The position numbers and the translations under genes were made by a program. A stretch of 47,521 nucleotides of DNA from an uncultured bacterium (lineage in GTDB: Bacteria > Verrucomicrobiota > Lentisphaeria > Victivallales > UBA1829), in the NCBI GenBank assembly GCA_949292215.1, contig CASEYW010000125.1:1-47521 (forward strand), given 5' to 3'. The notes beneath the pieces are model-generated. The model had not been told where the DNA came from, searched no databases, and saw only the letters and a list, made by a program, of their open reading frames with translations. This document shows positions 32,555-44,532 of the stretch, piece after piece. Position 1 is the stretch's first letter; every line of letters starts with the position of its first letter.

Positions 32555-34063
32555 TTAATCCTCGGAAGGCACACCGAGCACTTTCCCCGTCTTGGCAAGA
32601 ATCTCCGGAGAACCGAGAATCATCAACGCATCGTTGACCATGATTTCCGTATTCCCGTGAGGCACAATGAATCCACCACCCCTGCGGATGAGCAGAACCA
32701 GCGCCCCCGCGGGAAGACCAAGCGTGGCAAGAGTTCTGCCGATAAACGGAGCACCGGGCAGGACTTCAAACTCTCTGGTGTCGCCATCCAGATTTCCCGT
32801 ATTTTCAAACTCCAGCGGAACCCGCGGATGAATCCGCAGCGGCAGATCCAGATGCAGCGCCTTCGCCACCGGCATGATCGTCATTCCCTGCAGAACGACC
32901 GAGGTCAGAACAATAAAGAATACGATATGGAACATCAGCATGTGCTGTTCGAGTCCCGCCACCCAGGGAAAAGTCGCCAGCATGACGGGAGCACCACCGC
33001 GAAGTCCCACCCAGGAGACAAGCAGCCGTTCATTATAAGAAAATTTACTGCCGAACATACAGAGGAATACCGCAAGCGGACGTGCAATAATCATCAGGAA
33101 CGCGGCCACGACAAGTCCGATGTAACGGGCATCCCAGACCAGACTGGGAGTTGCCAGCAGCCCAAGCATGGTAAACAGCACCACCTGCATCAGCCATGCC
33201 ATACCGTCGTGGAAACGACCGAGTCCGTTGTGATAGATGAACTTGCTGTTGCCCATGACCAGTCCGGTCACATAAATTGCCATGAACCCGTTTCCCTGGC
33301 ACAATTCCGTACAGCCGAAGGAAAGAAACACGGTTGCCACACCAAGCACATAATAAAGGCCGTCGTATTCAAAGTTGATCTTGTTGAACAGCCAGACTGC
33401 AAGTTTTCCCCAGAGGATTCCGAGAACAAGACCGAGCGTCATGCGCAGCAGAAAACTCGGAAGAATCTGCCAGTAAACGGAAAATCCAGTTGATGTCCCG
33501 CTTTTTGTTTCCGCGATCGCAATCGGAATCAGGAAAATTGTCAGAAATGCCGCCATAGGATCGTTGCTGCCGGACTCGAACTCCAGCAGAGGCTGCAGCT
33601 TTCCGCGAAGGCTCACACTTTTTGAGCGCAGAATGGAAAATACCGCCGCCGCATCCGTTGAAGAAACAATCGAACCGAGCAGAAGACACCATGACAGCGG
33701 TATGGTTCTCCCCGGCAGCTGCCAGCGGAAAAAGAACCAGGTGAACAATCCGACAAACAACGCCGTCAGAAGGACTCCGATACTCGAAAGAATCCCTCCA
33801 TATCCCACGACGCTTTTCACGGAGGACCACTTCGTATCGAATCCTCCGGAAAACAGAATGAATGCCATGGCAATGCTGCCGATGATGTTCGCAATGTGCG
33901 GATCTTCAAAAGGAATCTGACCGATTCCCTCCGAACCGGCAAGCATGCCGACCCCCAGGAAAACCACAAGAACCGGCATGTTGATCCACGAAGACAATTT
34001 GCTCGCGCACGCACACGCAAGAATCAAAATTGCAAGAACGGTAAGGCCCTGATAAAGTTCCAT
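32555..34063 (-). CDS. NhaP2/CvrA-type monovalent cation:proton antiporter
   Basis: A 502-residue CPA1-family antiporter with about twelve helices. It has FSGGFDTKW, the LLGSIVSSTDAAAVFSILR motif with the cation-binding Asp pair, LEFESGSNDPMAAFLT and WVGLRGGAPVMLATFP. A C-terminal TrkA-C/RCK_C-like domain (about residues 410-490) has LPGAPFIGRTLATLGLPAGALVLLIRRGG and VNDALMILGSPE, as in NhaP2, which exchanges K+ for protons. I place the start at ATG 34063, because AAGGGAT lies 6 bases upstream. A longer open frame to 34177 has no such site. The promoter at 34202-34229 implies a leader of about 130 bases. Confidence 0.93.
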   Translation of the reverse strand: MELYQGLTVLAILILACACASKLSSWINMPVLVVFLGVGMLAGSEGIGQIPFEDPHIANIIGSIAMAFILFSGGFDTKWSSVKSVVGYGGILSSIGVLLTALFVGLFTWFFFRWQLPGRTIPLSWCLLLGSIVSSTDAAAVFSILRSKSVSLRGKLQPLLEFESGSNDPMAAFLTIFLIPIAIAETKSGTSTGFSVYWQILPSFLLRMTLGLVLGILWGKLAVWLFNKINFEYDGLYYVLGVATVFLSFGCTELCQGNGFMAIYVTGLVMGNSKFIYHNGLGRFHDGMAWLMQVVLFTMLGLLATPSLVWDARYIGLVVAAFLMIIARPLAVFLCMFGSKFSYNERLLVSWVGLRGGAPVMLATFPWVAGLEQHMLMFHIVFFIVLTSVVLQGMTIMPVAKALHLDLPLRIHPRVPLEFENTGNLDGDTREFEVLPGAPFIGRTLATLGLPAGALVLLIRRGGGFIVPHGNTEIMVNDALMILGSPEILAKTGKVLGVPSED

Positions 34064-34201
34064 TTTTATCCCTTGAATACCCCCTTTGCCGATTTGCACC
34101 GGGCTGAGAAAAAACTTCCGAAACGAGAAAGCAAACAGCGGAAATCCAATTCCATGCGGACCGGAAAACGACTCCATGCACTTCCACGGCTGCTGTGACG
34201 T

Positions 34202-34229
34202 ATTTTATCATTTTTTTCCTGAAAATCAA
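34202..34229 (-). promoter_or_regulatory. promoter of the NhaP2-type antiporter gene
   Basis: On the minus strand TTGATT and TAAAAT are 16 bases apart, about 140 bases upstream of the ATG. The leader shows no clear structure that I can name. Confidence 0.52.
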
Positions 34230-34337
34230 GATTCATCCAGGAAATATTGCAAAGAAATTACAGTCAATTTACAAAAAAACTCTGCGGGAAAAACTGTCAT
34301 TTTCCTGCAATATGAGTCGATCCCGGTAAATATCCGC

Positions 34338-34365
34338 TTGAAATATTCTTTTCCCGGATTACATT
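34338..34365 (+). promoter_or_regulatory. putative promoter of the GH38-like gene
   Basis: TTGAAA (34338-34343), 16-base spacer, TACATT (34360-34365), 55 bases before ATG 34421. The rest of the 357-base region between the two genes has AT-rich stretches and a short ATATTGCA / TGCAATAT inverted repeat but no gene. Confidence 0.4.
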
Positions 34366-34420
34366 AAATCGGCTTGAGTCGGGCCCAAAACAGGAATCTA
34401 ACGCTTTCGGACAACCGCAC

Positions 34421-36298
34421 ATGAAGAAAATCAATATCATTTTCAAAACTCATCTGGACATCGGATTCACGGATACCGCCGCCAAAGTCAAGAAAAAATA
34501 CTTCAACAAGTTCATCAAACGGGCGATCAAGACTTCCACATATTTCAGAAACACTCCCGGAGGATTCCGTTACGTCTGGACGGTCGGTTCCTGGCTGATC
34601 TATGAATATCTCGAACGGGCAGACGAGGAAAAACGCAGGCTCCTGGAGGAAGCGATCGAACGCGGAGACATCGTATGGCATGCCCTTCCGTTTACCATGC
34701 ACAGTGAACTTGCAGACGACTCCCTCTTCCGCTACGGTCTCTCCCTTTCCAAAGAGCTCGACAAACGATTCCACAAAAAAACAATCGCAGCAAAACTGAC
34801 CGATGTACCGGGACATACCCGCGCCATCATTGCCCCCCTTGCCGACGCAGGAATCAAACTTCTCCACATCGGAATCAATCCCGCCTCCGCAATGCCAGAC
34901 GTTCCCCCGATCTTCCGCTGGAGAGATACCGCCGGGAAAGAAATTCTCGTGGTCTATCAGGCACAGTACGGCGACGCCATTGATCTCGGTGATACGGAAT
35001 ATGTCATCGAAATGACAGGCGACAACATCGGTCCTCACCTTCCCGCAGCGGTCAAGCGGATTCTGAAGCGTTATCCGGATGCAAAAGTGCAAAGCGGAAC
35101 ATTGAACGATCTTGCAAAAAAACTTCTGAAAAACATCGACAGCTATCCGGTCGTCACCGCCGAAATCGGCGACACCTGGATTCACGGAGTCGGGACCGAT
35201 CCGAAAAAGGTTGCAGATTTCAAGGAACTCCTGCGTCTCCGCAACTCCTGGAAAGAGGAGTTCCCCGGAAAAGGTCGCTTCTCCCGTCTCCTCCTGGAAG
35301 CGGCGGAACATACATGGGGACTTGATGAAAAGACCCATTACACCGCTCCGCGTGCATGGAGTCCGAAAAAACTCAAAACATCCGCCGCACGGAAGTTTGC
35401 CTCCTCCTGGAGAGAAAAACGGAAACTGCTCAAAAAAGCCATTGACGCACTCCCCGCGGACAAACGGGCGGAGGCTTGCCGGGCAGTCAAAAAAATCCGT
35501 CCATTTGAATCCATCTATCTGGATCGCTGCGTCACGGAAAATACCGTTTTTGAAAATAAATTCTTCCGCATTGAAATTGATCCCGACCGCGCATGCGCCG
35601 AATCCATCTACCTGAAAGCAAACAAGTTCGAATTCAAGAATTCCGCTCTTTTCCACTATGAAAATTTCACGCATGAGGATTACGAGCGCTTCCGCGAACA
35701 GTATCTCCGCCTGCCGGATGTCTCATGGGCAATCCATGATTTCACAAAGCCGGATATGCCGAAAGATCTGGAAAAATTTTCCTGCAAAGGCTTCTCCTCC
35801 AATGTTTATGAAACGGTCTGGGGACACGGATCGCGAGTCACCCTGTGCACAAACAACTTTCCCGGGTTCCGCAGAATTGAAATCGAATATGTGCTGCTGG
35901 ACTATTCCAACGAACTCGAAATCCGGGTCCGCTGGTTTGCAAAACAACCGGAACGACTCCCCCATGCCGTGTGGTGTTCTTTTGCTTCCTCAAAATCCAG
36001 AAGCAGATATGCGTTCCGGAAAATGAACGAGTTCATTGATCCGGCGGATGTCGTCAGCCGCGGTGCACGGACCCTTCATGCGGTGGAAGAGGTCATCATC
36101 GACGACAAGGCGCTCCTGACCAATCTGGATTCCCCGCTTGTCGCACCAGGCAGGCCCTCTCTCCTGAACTTCCACAACAAGAAACCGGATCTGAAGGGAG
36201 GAGTTCATTTCAACCTTTATAACAATGTATGGGGAACCAATTTTCCGATGTGGTTCGGAGACAACATGCTTTTCCGCTTCCGGATCAAAGCGCTTTAA
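34421..36298 (+). CDS. GH38-like alpha-mannosidase-fold protein (DUF5054 type), cytoplasmic
   Basis: A 625-residue protein without a signal peptide. The first residues IIFKTHLDIGFTD match the metal-binding H-x-D start of glycoside hydrolase family 38 enzymes. The segment AAKLTDVPGHTRAIIAPLADAGIKLLHIG corresponds to the nucleophile region, with Asp followed by Pro-Gly in place of the usual WxPDxFG. The C-terminal half (about residues 370-625) is beta-rich, with IEIEYVLLDYSNELEIRVRW and LYNNVWGTNFPMWFGDN at the end, as in GH38-type sandwich domains and in DUF5054 proteins. It may act on mannosyl or other alpha-linked sugars, and activity is unproven. No ribosome-binding site is seen before the ATG. 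Confidence 0.82.
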   Translation: MKKINIIFKTHLDIGFTDTAAKVKKKYFNKFIKRAIKTSTYFRNTPGGFRYVWTVGSWLIYEYLERADEEKRRLLEEAIERGDIVWHALPFTMHSELADDSLFRYGLSLSKELDKRFHKKTIAAKLTDVPGHTRAIIAPLADAGIKLLHIGINPASAMPDVPPIFRWRDTAGKEILVVYQAQYGDAIDLGDTEYVIEMTGDNIGPHLPAAVKRILKRYPDAKVQSGTLNDLAKKLLKNIDSYPVVTAEIGDTWIHGVGTDPKKVADFKELLRLRNSWKEEFPGKGRFSRLLLEAAEHTWGLDEKTHYTAPRAWSPKKLKTSAARKFASSWREKRKLLKKAIDALPADKRAEACRAVKKIRPFESIYLDRCVTENTVFENKFFRIEIDPDRACAESIYLKANKFEFKNSALFHYENFTHEDYERFREQYLRLPDVSWAIHDFTKPDMPKDLEKFSCKGFSSNVYETVWGHGSRVTLCTNNFPGFRRIEIEYVLLDYSNELEIRVRWFAKQPERLPHAVWCSFASSKSRSRYAFRKMNEFIDPADVVSRGARTLHAVEEVIIDDKALLTNLDSPLVAPGRPSLLNFHNKKPDLKGGVHFNLYNNVWGTNFPMWFGDNMLFRFRIKAL

Positions 36299-36383
36299 AC
36301 GGAAAATACAAAAATGCAACGGGACACGCAAAGTCCCATTTCCCGGAGTAACATCATGCGGGGAACGGCTGAAAAATCTTTTC

Positions 36384-37265
36384 TCAGGACCGTTCCGCAG
36401 CCCCCTTTTTTCCGGCGGACAATGCACGGTTCGCAATTCGATATCGTCCCGGAGAGCACCCGGCAATTTCCCGGAACCGACGAATGAAATACACCTCTCC
36501 GCTGAAACCACACTCCTCTGCGATCTGTTTGACGGGAGCATCCGTTCCGGAAAGCAGATCTTTCGCCCGAGCGATCCGGCAGGCGGCAATGTAATCCTGA
36601 AGCGAACGGTTGGCATACTGCCGGAACAACTGTGAAACATAGGATGGATGCAGATTGAAATATCCGGCAACATCTTCCCGTCCAAGAGGTTCCGCAAAAT
36701 GGAATTCCACAAAATTGCGGAGCTTCTCAAACGTCATGGCAGCCTTTCCGGAATACGGGAGTTCTTTCCGCACCTCCAGCTCCGCCAGTCTGGCGATCAT
36801 CCGGACCAGAGGGGCGGTCAGGAGCGAATCATCCGGATTTTCCAGAGATTTCAGGAGAGAGAACGCCGTCTCCACAGATTCCGGCAGCGTAGTGTGAATC
36901 CAGTCGTTATCCGGCCACGGCTGGTGTCCCTGATTGCCCTTGATGTGATAGTGGACCAGGCGCAGATAGCCGCCGCGCGGAATAATGCAGAAAAATTCGT
37001 GCCGGTCACGAAACGAGGCATGCTCCCAGATATGCTTCCGTATCAGATAGTAGTCTCCCGGCTCCAGACGAACCGTCCGCAGTTCTCCGTGGAGAGACAT
37101 CGGCTCGTTCTTGACGCCGGACAGCACAATCAGCAGACGATCATAGGGCTGAAGATTCAAACTCCGGTCGATATTTGCAGAACCGTCCGGCAAATAAAAG
37201 CGCCTCAGAAGCAGTCTGTTCTGAATAAAATCCAGAGATTGCAGAATTTTGTCCCGCATTTCCAT
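36384..37265 (-). CDS. AraC-family transcriptional regulator
   Basis: A 293-residue regulator. The N-terminal part (about 1-150) is a cupin-like ligand-binding domain with RLEPGDYYLIRKHIWEH. The C-terminal part (about 185-285) holds two helix-turn-helix units: EPLGREDVAGYFNLHPSYVSQLFRQYANRSLQDYI and APVKQIAEECGFSGEVYFIRRFREIAGCSPGRYR. The ligand is probably a sugar. It is transcribed away from the sialidase-like gene, across a 112-base region with short repeated TAATCC elements, so it likely controls that gene and perhaps its own. ATG 37265 or 37259 can both be the start. Confidence 0.92.
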   Translation of the reverse strand: MEMRDKILQSLDFIQNRLLLRRFYLPDGSANIDRSLNLQPYDRLLIVLSGVKNEPMSLHGELRTVRLEPGDYYLIRKHIWEHASFRDRHEFFCIIPRGGYLRLVHYHIKGNQGHQPWPDNDWIHTTLPESVETAFSLLKSLENPDDSLLTAPLVRMIARLAELEVRKELPYSGKAAMTFEKLRNFVEFHFAEPLGREDVAGYFNLHPSYVSQLFRQYANRSLQDYIAACRIARAKDLLSGTDAPVKQIAEECGFSGEVYFIRRFREIAGCSPGRYRIANRALSAGKKGAAERS

Positions 37266-37304
37266 AAAAACGATAATCCGTATGGTAATCCTACTATTTT
37301 TCTA

Positions 37305-37333
37305 TTGCGCCGGATTCTTTCTTTTGCTATAAT
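37305..37333 (+). promoter_or_regulatory. promoter of the sialidase-like gene, with inverted repeat at the start site
   Basis: TTGCGC (37305-37310), 17-base spacer, TATAAT (37328-37333). A perfect inverted repeat AATATAA / TTATATT (37331-37337 and 37346-37352) overlaps the -10 and the likely start of transcription. TAATCC occurs twice (near 37274 and 37286) upstream, a possible AraC-type direct repeat. Confidence 0.7.
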
Positions 37334-37377
37334 ATAAGACAAAAGTTATATTCTTCAACAATGAAGGAGGAAGAAAC

Positions 37378-38514
37378 ATGAGTTTTACCTATCAGAGTCT
37401 GGATCCCGTACCGGTCACGAAGCCGACGAAACGCAATCTGAGGGAAAGCAGAACCTTTCAGGGAATTCCTGGAATCGCCGTTCTGCCATCCGGGAGGATT
37501 TTTGCCGTCTGGTATGCCGGGGGACATACGGAATTCACGGAAAACTTTGTCATGATGGTGATCAGCGACGACAACGGCGCCACCTGGAGCGACGCCGTCG
37601 CCGTGGTGGACCCGCCGTCACCGGATGTCCGGGCGTTCGACTCCACCTTCTGGATCGCCCCTGACGGACGCTTCTACTGGTTCTGGTCACAGTCCAGCGA
37701 CTGGTTCGACGGCATCGCCGGAGTCTGGTATTCCATTCTTGAGAATCCGGAAGCATCTCCGGCAGACTTCCGATTCACAGAGCCCGTCCGCATCGCAAAC
37801 GGAATCATGATGGACAAACCGACCGTTCTTTCCGACGGCACCTGGGCTCTGCCTGTCAGCGTGTGGACCGGCAATTACAAAAAGCATGATTCCCTTGGAG
37901 TCGTGCAGGGCTGTTACATGGTTGTTTCCGAAGACAACGGCAAGACCTTCCATCCCCGCGGACGCATCGATCTCACCCGTGTGGAAGGCGGACCCCGTTT
38001 CGACGAACACTGTTTTGTGGAACACAATGACGGTTCCATCGAATGCTACATCCGTGTGACCAGAGGCGTCGCGACAAGCATTTCCATGGACAAGGGAGCC
38101 ACATGGACCGCTCCCGATCTCTCGAAAACGATTCTCGGTCCGAACTCCCGCATGTATGCAGTCCGTCTTCGTTCCGGACGCATTCTGATGATCAACAACG
38201 ACGCATCCGGAATCGTACCAGGGGAAAAGGAATGGCCCGTCCGGGAACGCATGACCGCGTATCTCTCCGAAGACGACGGCAAGACCTGGCCCCACACTCT
38301 TCTGCTCGACGAACGAACCGGGGTCTCCTATCCGGATGCACAGGAAACCGCCGACGGCACCCTCTATATCATCTATGACCACGAACGCACCAAAAATGGA
38401 GACATCCTCATGGCGCGGATCACGGAGGCGGATATTCTGGCAGGCAAGCTCGTCTCACCGGATTCCCAGCTGAAAATCCCGATTGACCACACCAAAGGCG
38501 TCCCGGAAAAATAA
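37378..38514 (+). CDS. sialidase-like Asp-box protein (BNR), cytoplasmic
   Basis: A 378-residue six-bladed-propeller-type protein with no signal peptide. Asp boxes: SDDNGATWSDA, SEDNGKTFHP, SMDKGATWTAP, SEDDGKTWPHT. The first blade has ESRTFQGIPGIAVLPSGRIFAVWYAGG and a later one MMDKPTVLSDGTWALPVS, the pattern of GH33-like exo-sialidases and their many uncharacterised relatives. The Arg triad and Tyr-Glu pair of true sialidases cannot be confirmed by eye, so the sugar may not be sialic acid. A strong AAGGAGGAAG 5 bases before the ATG fixes the start. It begins the plus-strand run that continues with beta-galactosidase and esterases, but a terminator separates them. Confidence 0.8.
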   Translation: MSFTYQSLDPVPVTKPTKRNLRESRTFQGIPGIAVLPSGRIFAVWYAGGHTEFTENFVMMVISDDNGATWSDAVAVVDPPSPDVRAFDSTFWIAPDGRFYWFWSQSSDWFDGIAGVWYSILENPEASPADFRFTEPVRIANGIMMDKPTVLSDGTWALPVSVWTGNYKKHDSLGVVQGCYMVVSEDNGKTFHPRGRIDLTRVEGGPRFDEHCFVEHNDGSIECYIRVTRGVATSISMDKGATWTAPDLSKTILGPNSRMYAVRLRSGRILMINNDASGIVPGEKEWPVRERMTAYLSEDDGKTWPHTLLLDERTGVSYPDAQETADGTLYIIYDHERTKNGDILMARITEADILAGKLVSPDSQLKIPIDHTKGVPEK

Positions 38515-38528
38515 CCGGATTTCCAACC

Positions 38529-38560
38529 GCCCCGGAAACACGTTCCGGGGCTTTTTCTTT
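38529..38560 (+). terminator. Rho-independent terminator after the sialidase-like gene
   Basis: GCCCCGGAA / TTCCGGGGC, 9-base stem with a 5-base loop, then TTTTTCTTTT. Confidence 0.9.
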
Positions 38561-38631
38561 TGATCTCCTTCCCGCCCCGTGAAATTGCACCGGCAAATCC
38601 CGCTTTTTTCTCCATCCTGTCGCATTTTCAC

Positions 38632-38659
38632 TTGATAATGACTGCTATCCCTGTATATT
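38632..38659 (+). promoter_or_regulatory. promoter of the beta-galactosidase operon
   Basis: TTGATA (38632-38637), 16-base spacer, TATATT (38654-38659), about 60 bases before the ATG. Confidence 0.6.
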
Positions 38660-38711
38660 AGCCGGAACAGAAAACCTTTTTTGCGGAAGAAGAAAAGCAA
38701 CAACAAAATAA

Positions 38712-41834
<3,123 letters not shown>

Positions 41835-41861
41835 CAACAGGAAAGGTTTTCAAGATCAAAA

Positions 41862-42674
41862 ATGAAACTGGAAAAGAAAATGATGCTCTGGAGCGAAGCG
41901 AAAATCGCTCCGAACGGCTCCGCCGATGATTTTCAACCCTACCTGGAACCCTATCTGCTTCCCGGAGATAAAGTCCGCGGATGTGTGATCGTTCTTCCCG
42001 GCGGAGGATACGGCGGCAGAGCTCCGCATGAAGGAGCGCCGGTTGCAGAACGCTTCAACTCTCTCGGATTTCACGCATTTGTTCTTCAATACCGGGTGGC
42101 GCCATACCGGTACCCGGCTCCGCAGGAGGATGCGTTGAGAGCAATCAAAATCATCCGTGCTCACGCATCCGAATGGGGAATCAAGCCGGACAAGATTGCA
42201 ATCCTCGGATTCTCCGCAGGCGGGCACCTTGCATGCAGCGCGGGCATCGTTTTTGATGAAGTCAAGGCGGAGAACGGCGATGAATGCGATGCCGTTTCCG
42301 CACGTCCCGATGCAGAAATTCTCTGCTATCCGGTCATTACAGGAGTTCCGGGCAAAGGACATCTGGGATCGTTTGAAAACCTGCTCGGGAAAGAGGTCCC
42401 GAGAGAAGAGTATCTGAAGTATTCCTGGGAGCGTCGCGTCAAGCCGGATACCCCTCCGGCATTTCTCTGGCATACCGCGGAGGACGGCGGAGTCCCTGTT
42501 GAAAACTCCCTGGAATATGCGCTGGCTCTGAGACAGCAGAAAATTCCGTTTGCCGTTCATATCTTCCCCGACGGTCCCCACGGAGTGGGTCTTGCAGACA
42601 ATCGTCCGGGGCTTGAAGATGTCACCATCTGGCCGGAGCTTGCCGCAGCCTGGCTGAAAAAAATGGAGTTCTGA
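41862..42674 (+). CDS. alpha/beta-hydrolase esterase (BD-FAE/acetylxylan-esterase-like), copy 1
   Basis: A 270-residue cytoplasmic alpha/beta hydrolase. It has oxyanion region LPGGGYGGRAPHEG, nucleophile elbow GFSAGGHLA (Ser118), the Asp in WHTAEDGGVPVENS and the His in FPDGPHGVGLA. The family splits acetyl or feruloyl esters from sugars. No signal peptide. It lies 27 bases after lacZ and 3 bases before a close paralogue. The two proteins agree at roughly seven of ten positions by eye, with near identical DNA over the elbow, so they come from a tandem duplication. A later Met (MMLWSEAK) could be the start. Confidence 0.9.
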   Translation: MKLEKKMMLWSEAKIAPNGSADDFQPYLEPYLLPGDKVRGCVIVLPGGGYGGRAPHEGAPVAERFNSLGFHAFVLQYRVAPYRYPAPQEDALRAIKIIRAHASEWGIKPDKIAILGFSAGGHLACSAGIVFDEVKAENGDECDAVSARPDAEILCYPVITGVPGKGHLGSFENLLGKEVPREEYLKYSWERRVKPDTPPAFLWHTAEDGGVPVENSLEYALALRQQKIPFAVHIFPDGPHGVGLADNRPGLEDVTIWPELAAAWLKKMEF

Positions 42675-42677
42675 TCG

Positions 42678-43493
42678 ATGAAACCGCAGGAAAAAATCAT
42701 GTTGTGGAGCGACGTCAAAAAGACACCCGATGGCGCCGCCGGAGAGTTTCAACCCTATCTGGAACCCTATCTGCTTCCCGGAGACAAGGTACGCGGATGC
42801 GTGATTGTCTGTCCCGGAGGCGGCTACTCGGGTCGGGCATCGCATGAAGGAGTTCCCGTTGCGGAAAAGTTCAATTCCATGGAATTCCACGCATTCGTGC
42901 TGCAGTACAGAGTGATGCCCTATGTCTACCCGGCTCCGCAGAAAGATGCGCTGAGAGCGATTAAAATCATCCGCGCCCATGCCGCCGAATGGGGCATCAA
43001 GCCGGATAAGATTGCAATTCTCGGATTCTCCGCAGGCGGGCACCTTGCATGCTCCACCGGGGTGCTGTATGATAAAGTCGCTGCGGACAATGGTGATGAA
43101 TGCGATACTGTTTCCGCACGTCCCGACGCAGAAATTCTCTGTTATGCGGTAATCTCGGCGGGGACACCATTTGCCAATGTCGGATCGTTCCAGAATCTAT
43201 TCGGAACGCAGACGCCCTCCGAAGCGGATCTGGAAACGGTTGCATGCGAAAAACATGTCTGCGAACAAACTCCGCCAGCGTTTCTCTGGCACACTGCCGA
43301 GGATGGTGCCGTCCCTGTTGAAAACTCTCTGAACTATGCGCTTGCGCTGCGCCGGCATAAAGTCCCGTTTGCAGTCCATATCTTCCCCGACGGCCCCCAT
43401 GGGATCGGGCTCGCCGATGGTCGCCCGGGACTCGAAGACGTAACAGCCTGGTCGGATCTGGCCGGAGTCTGGTTGAAAAAAATGGAATACTGA
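42678..43493 (+). CDS. alpha/beta-hydrolase esterase, tandem copy 2
   Basis: A 271-residue paralogue of the preceding gene with the same catalytic set: CPGGGYSGRASHEG, GFSAGGHLA, WHTAEDGAVPVENS, FPDGPHGIGLA. The main differences lie in the region about residues 158-195, which covers the likely lid and acceptor site, so the copies may differ in substrate. The start has no ribosome-binding site and follows the previous stop by 3 bases, so it is probably translated by re-initiation. The next gene begins 13 bases downstream. Confidence 0.9.
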   Translation: MKPQEKIMLWSDVKKTPDGAAGEFQPYLEPYLLPGDKVRGCVIVCPGGGYSGRASHEGVPVAEKFNSMEFHAFVLQYRVMPYVYPAPQKDALRAIKIIRAHAAEWGIKPDKIAILGFSAGGHLACSTGVLYDKVAADNGDECDTVSARPDAEILCYAVISAGTPFANVGSFQNLFGTQTPSEADLETVACEKHVCEQTPPAFLWHTAEDGAVPVENSLNYALALRRHKVPFAVHIFPDGPHGIGLADGRPGLEDVTAWSDLAGVWLKKMEY

Positions 43494-43506
43494 ACAGGAA
43501 TAAATC

Positions 43507-44532
43507 ATGTCTCGAACAGTGAAATGGATTGACTTCCGGACCATCGGCCTGGAAGGACAAGCATGGCAGGGGAAAAAATTCGAATCGCCTTACGACCGAA
43601 TCCCGCTTTCTGCAAAAAAAATCCTTCCCGAATCCGTCTGGAGAAACTCCCTTTCACCAACGGGCATGAGCATCTCTTTTGTCACAGATTCCCCGACCAT
43701 TTTCATCCGCCGAAAGTTCGAATCCACGCAAATGGAGGAGCGCAATTTCAACAACTGCTCTTTCAGCGGATTCGATCTTTACGCGGAACACAGAGGCTCT
43801 CTCCGCTGGGTCTGCACAACATACCACAAATACGGCGATGCGGAAGAATACCCTCTGAATCAGGACCCCATCGACGGACGCTATACCTATCGGCTTTATC
43901 TGCCCTGCCGGAACCGTCTCCTCAACGCGGAACTGGGAATCGAAGCAGGGGCATTCTTCGAACCGGTCGCGCCCCGGCCGGAAAAAGACGCGATCGTCTA
44001 CTATGGTTCCTCCATTGTTCACGGAGCATACTCGTCCCATGCCGGACTCTGCCATCCTGCATGGCTCGGCAGAAAACTGGACCGTCCAACCTATAATTTC
44101 GGATTCTCCGGCGCGGCAAGAATGGAACTCGAAGTCGCAAACCTGCTGGGGACCCTGGATCCCGCCGTATTTGTTATCGATCCTATGCCGAATATGGGAC
44201 TGGACGAAATCAATGAACGCGCAAAGGCATTTCTGAAACAATTGAGATCCCTGCGCCCGCGAACCCCCTTCCTGCTCATAGAAGACGCCCCGAAAACAAA
44301 TGAATGGATCTTCCGCACAAAACGGGAAGACAACCGGAAACGCTGGAATGCCATGCGTAAAATCTGGAAAGAACTCCGGAACGAAGGGGAAAACAATATC
44401 GCATACCTCAAAGGCAATTATCTCTTCGGAACAGACGGCGAAGCCAGCGTCGACAGCGTCCACCCCGGCGATCTCGGCTATCTGCGAATGACGGAACAGA
44501 TTTATCCCGTTCTGAAAAAGCTCTTCCGATGA
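43507..44532 (+). CDS. SGNH esterase with N-terminal GxDLY domain
   Basis: A 341-residue cytoplasmic hydrolase. The N-terminal half (about 1-150) is a beta-sandwich with NCSFSGFDLYAEH, the GxDLY pattern. The second half is an SGNH fold with YYGSSIVHGAYSS (nucleophile Ser169 in place of GDS), FGFSGAARMELEVA, IDPMPNMG and the Asp-His pair in SVDSVHPGDLGY. Such two-domain proteins are probably acetyl or feruloyl esterases. AGGAATAAATC precedes the ATG. It closes the lacZ-esterase-esterase unit. Confidence 0.88.
   Translation: MSRTVKWIDFRTIGLEGQAWQGKKFESPYDRIPLSAKKILPESVWRNSLSPTGMSISFVTDSPTIFIRRKFESTQMEERNFNNCSFSGFDLYAEHRGSLRWVCTTYHKYGDAEEYPLNQDPIDGRYTYRLYLPCRNRLLNAELGIEAGAFFEPVAPRPEKDAIVYYGSSIVHGAYSSHAGLCHPAWLGRKLDRPTYNFGFSGAARMELEVANLLGTLDPAVFVIDPMPNMGLDEINERAKAFLKQLRSLRPRTPFLLIEDAPKTNEWIFRTKREDNRKRWNAMRKIWKELRNEGENNIAYLKGNYLFGTDGEASVDSVHPGDLGYLRMTEQIYPVLKKLFR

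Noticed and set aside
34364..35674. Open frame of 436 codons on the minus strand
   Set aside because: Antisense to the GH38-like gene, whose metal motif and downstream sandwich are readable.
36299..36383. Hairpin GGGAC / GTCCC between the GH38-like and AraC genes
   Set aside because: The stem is only 5 bases and the T-rich tail is weak and offset, so I do not list it as a terminator.
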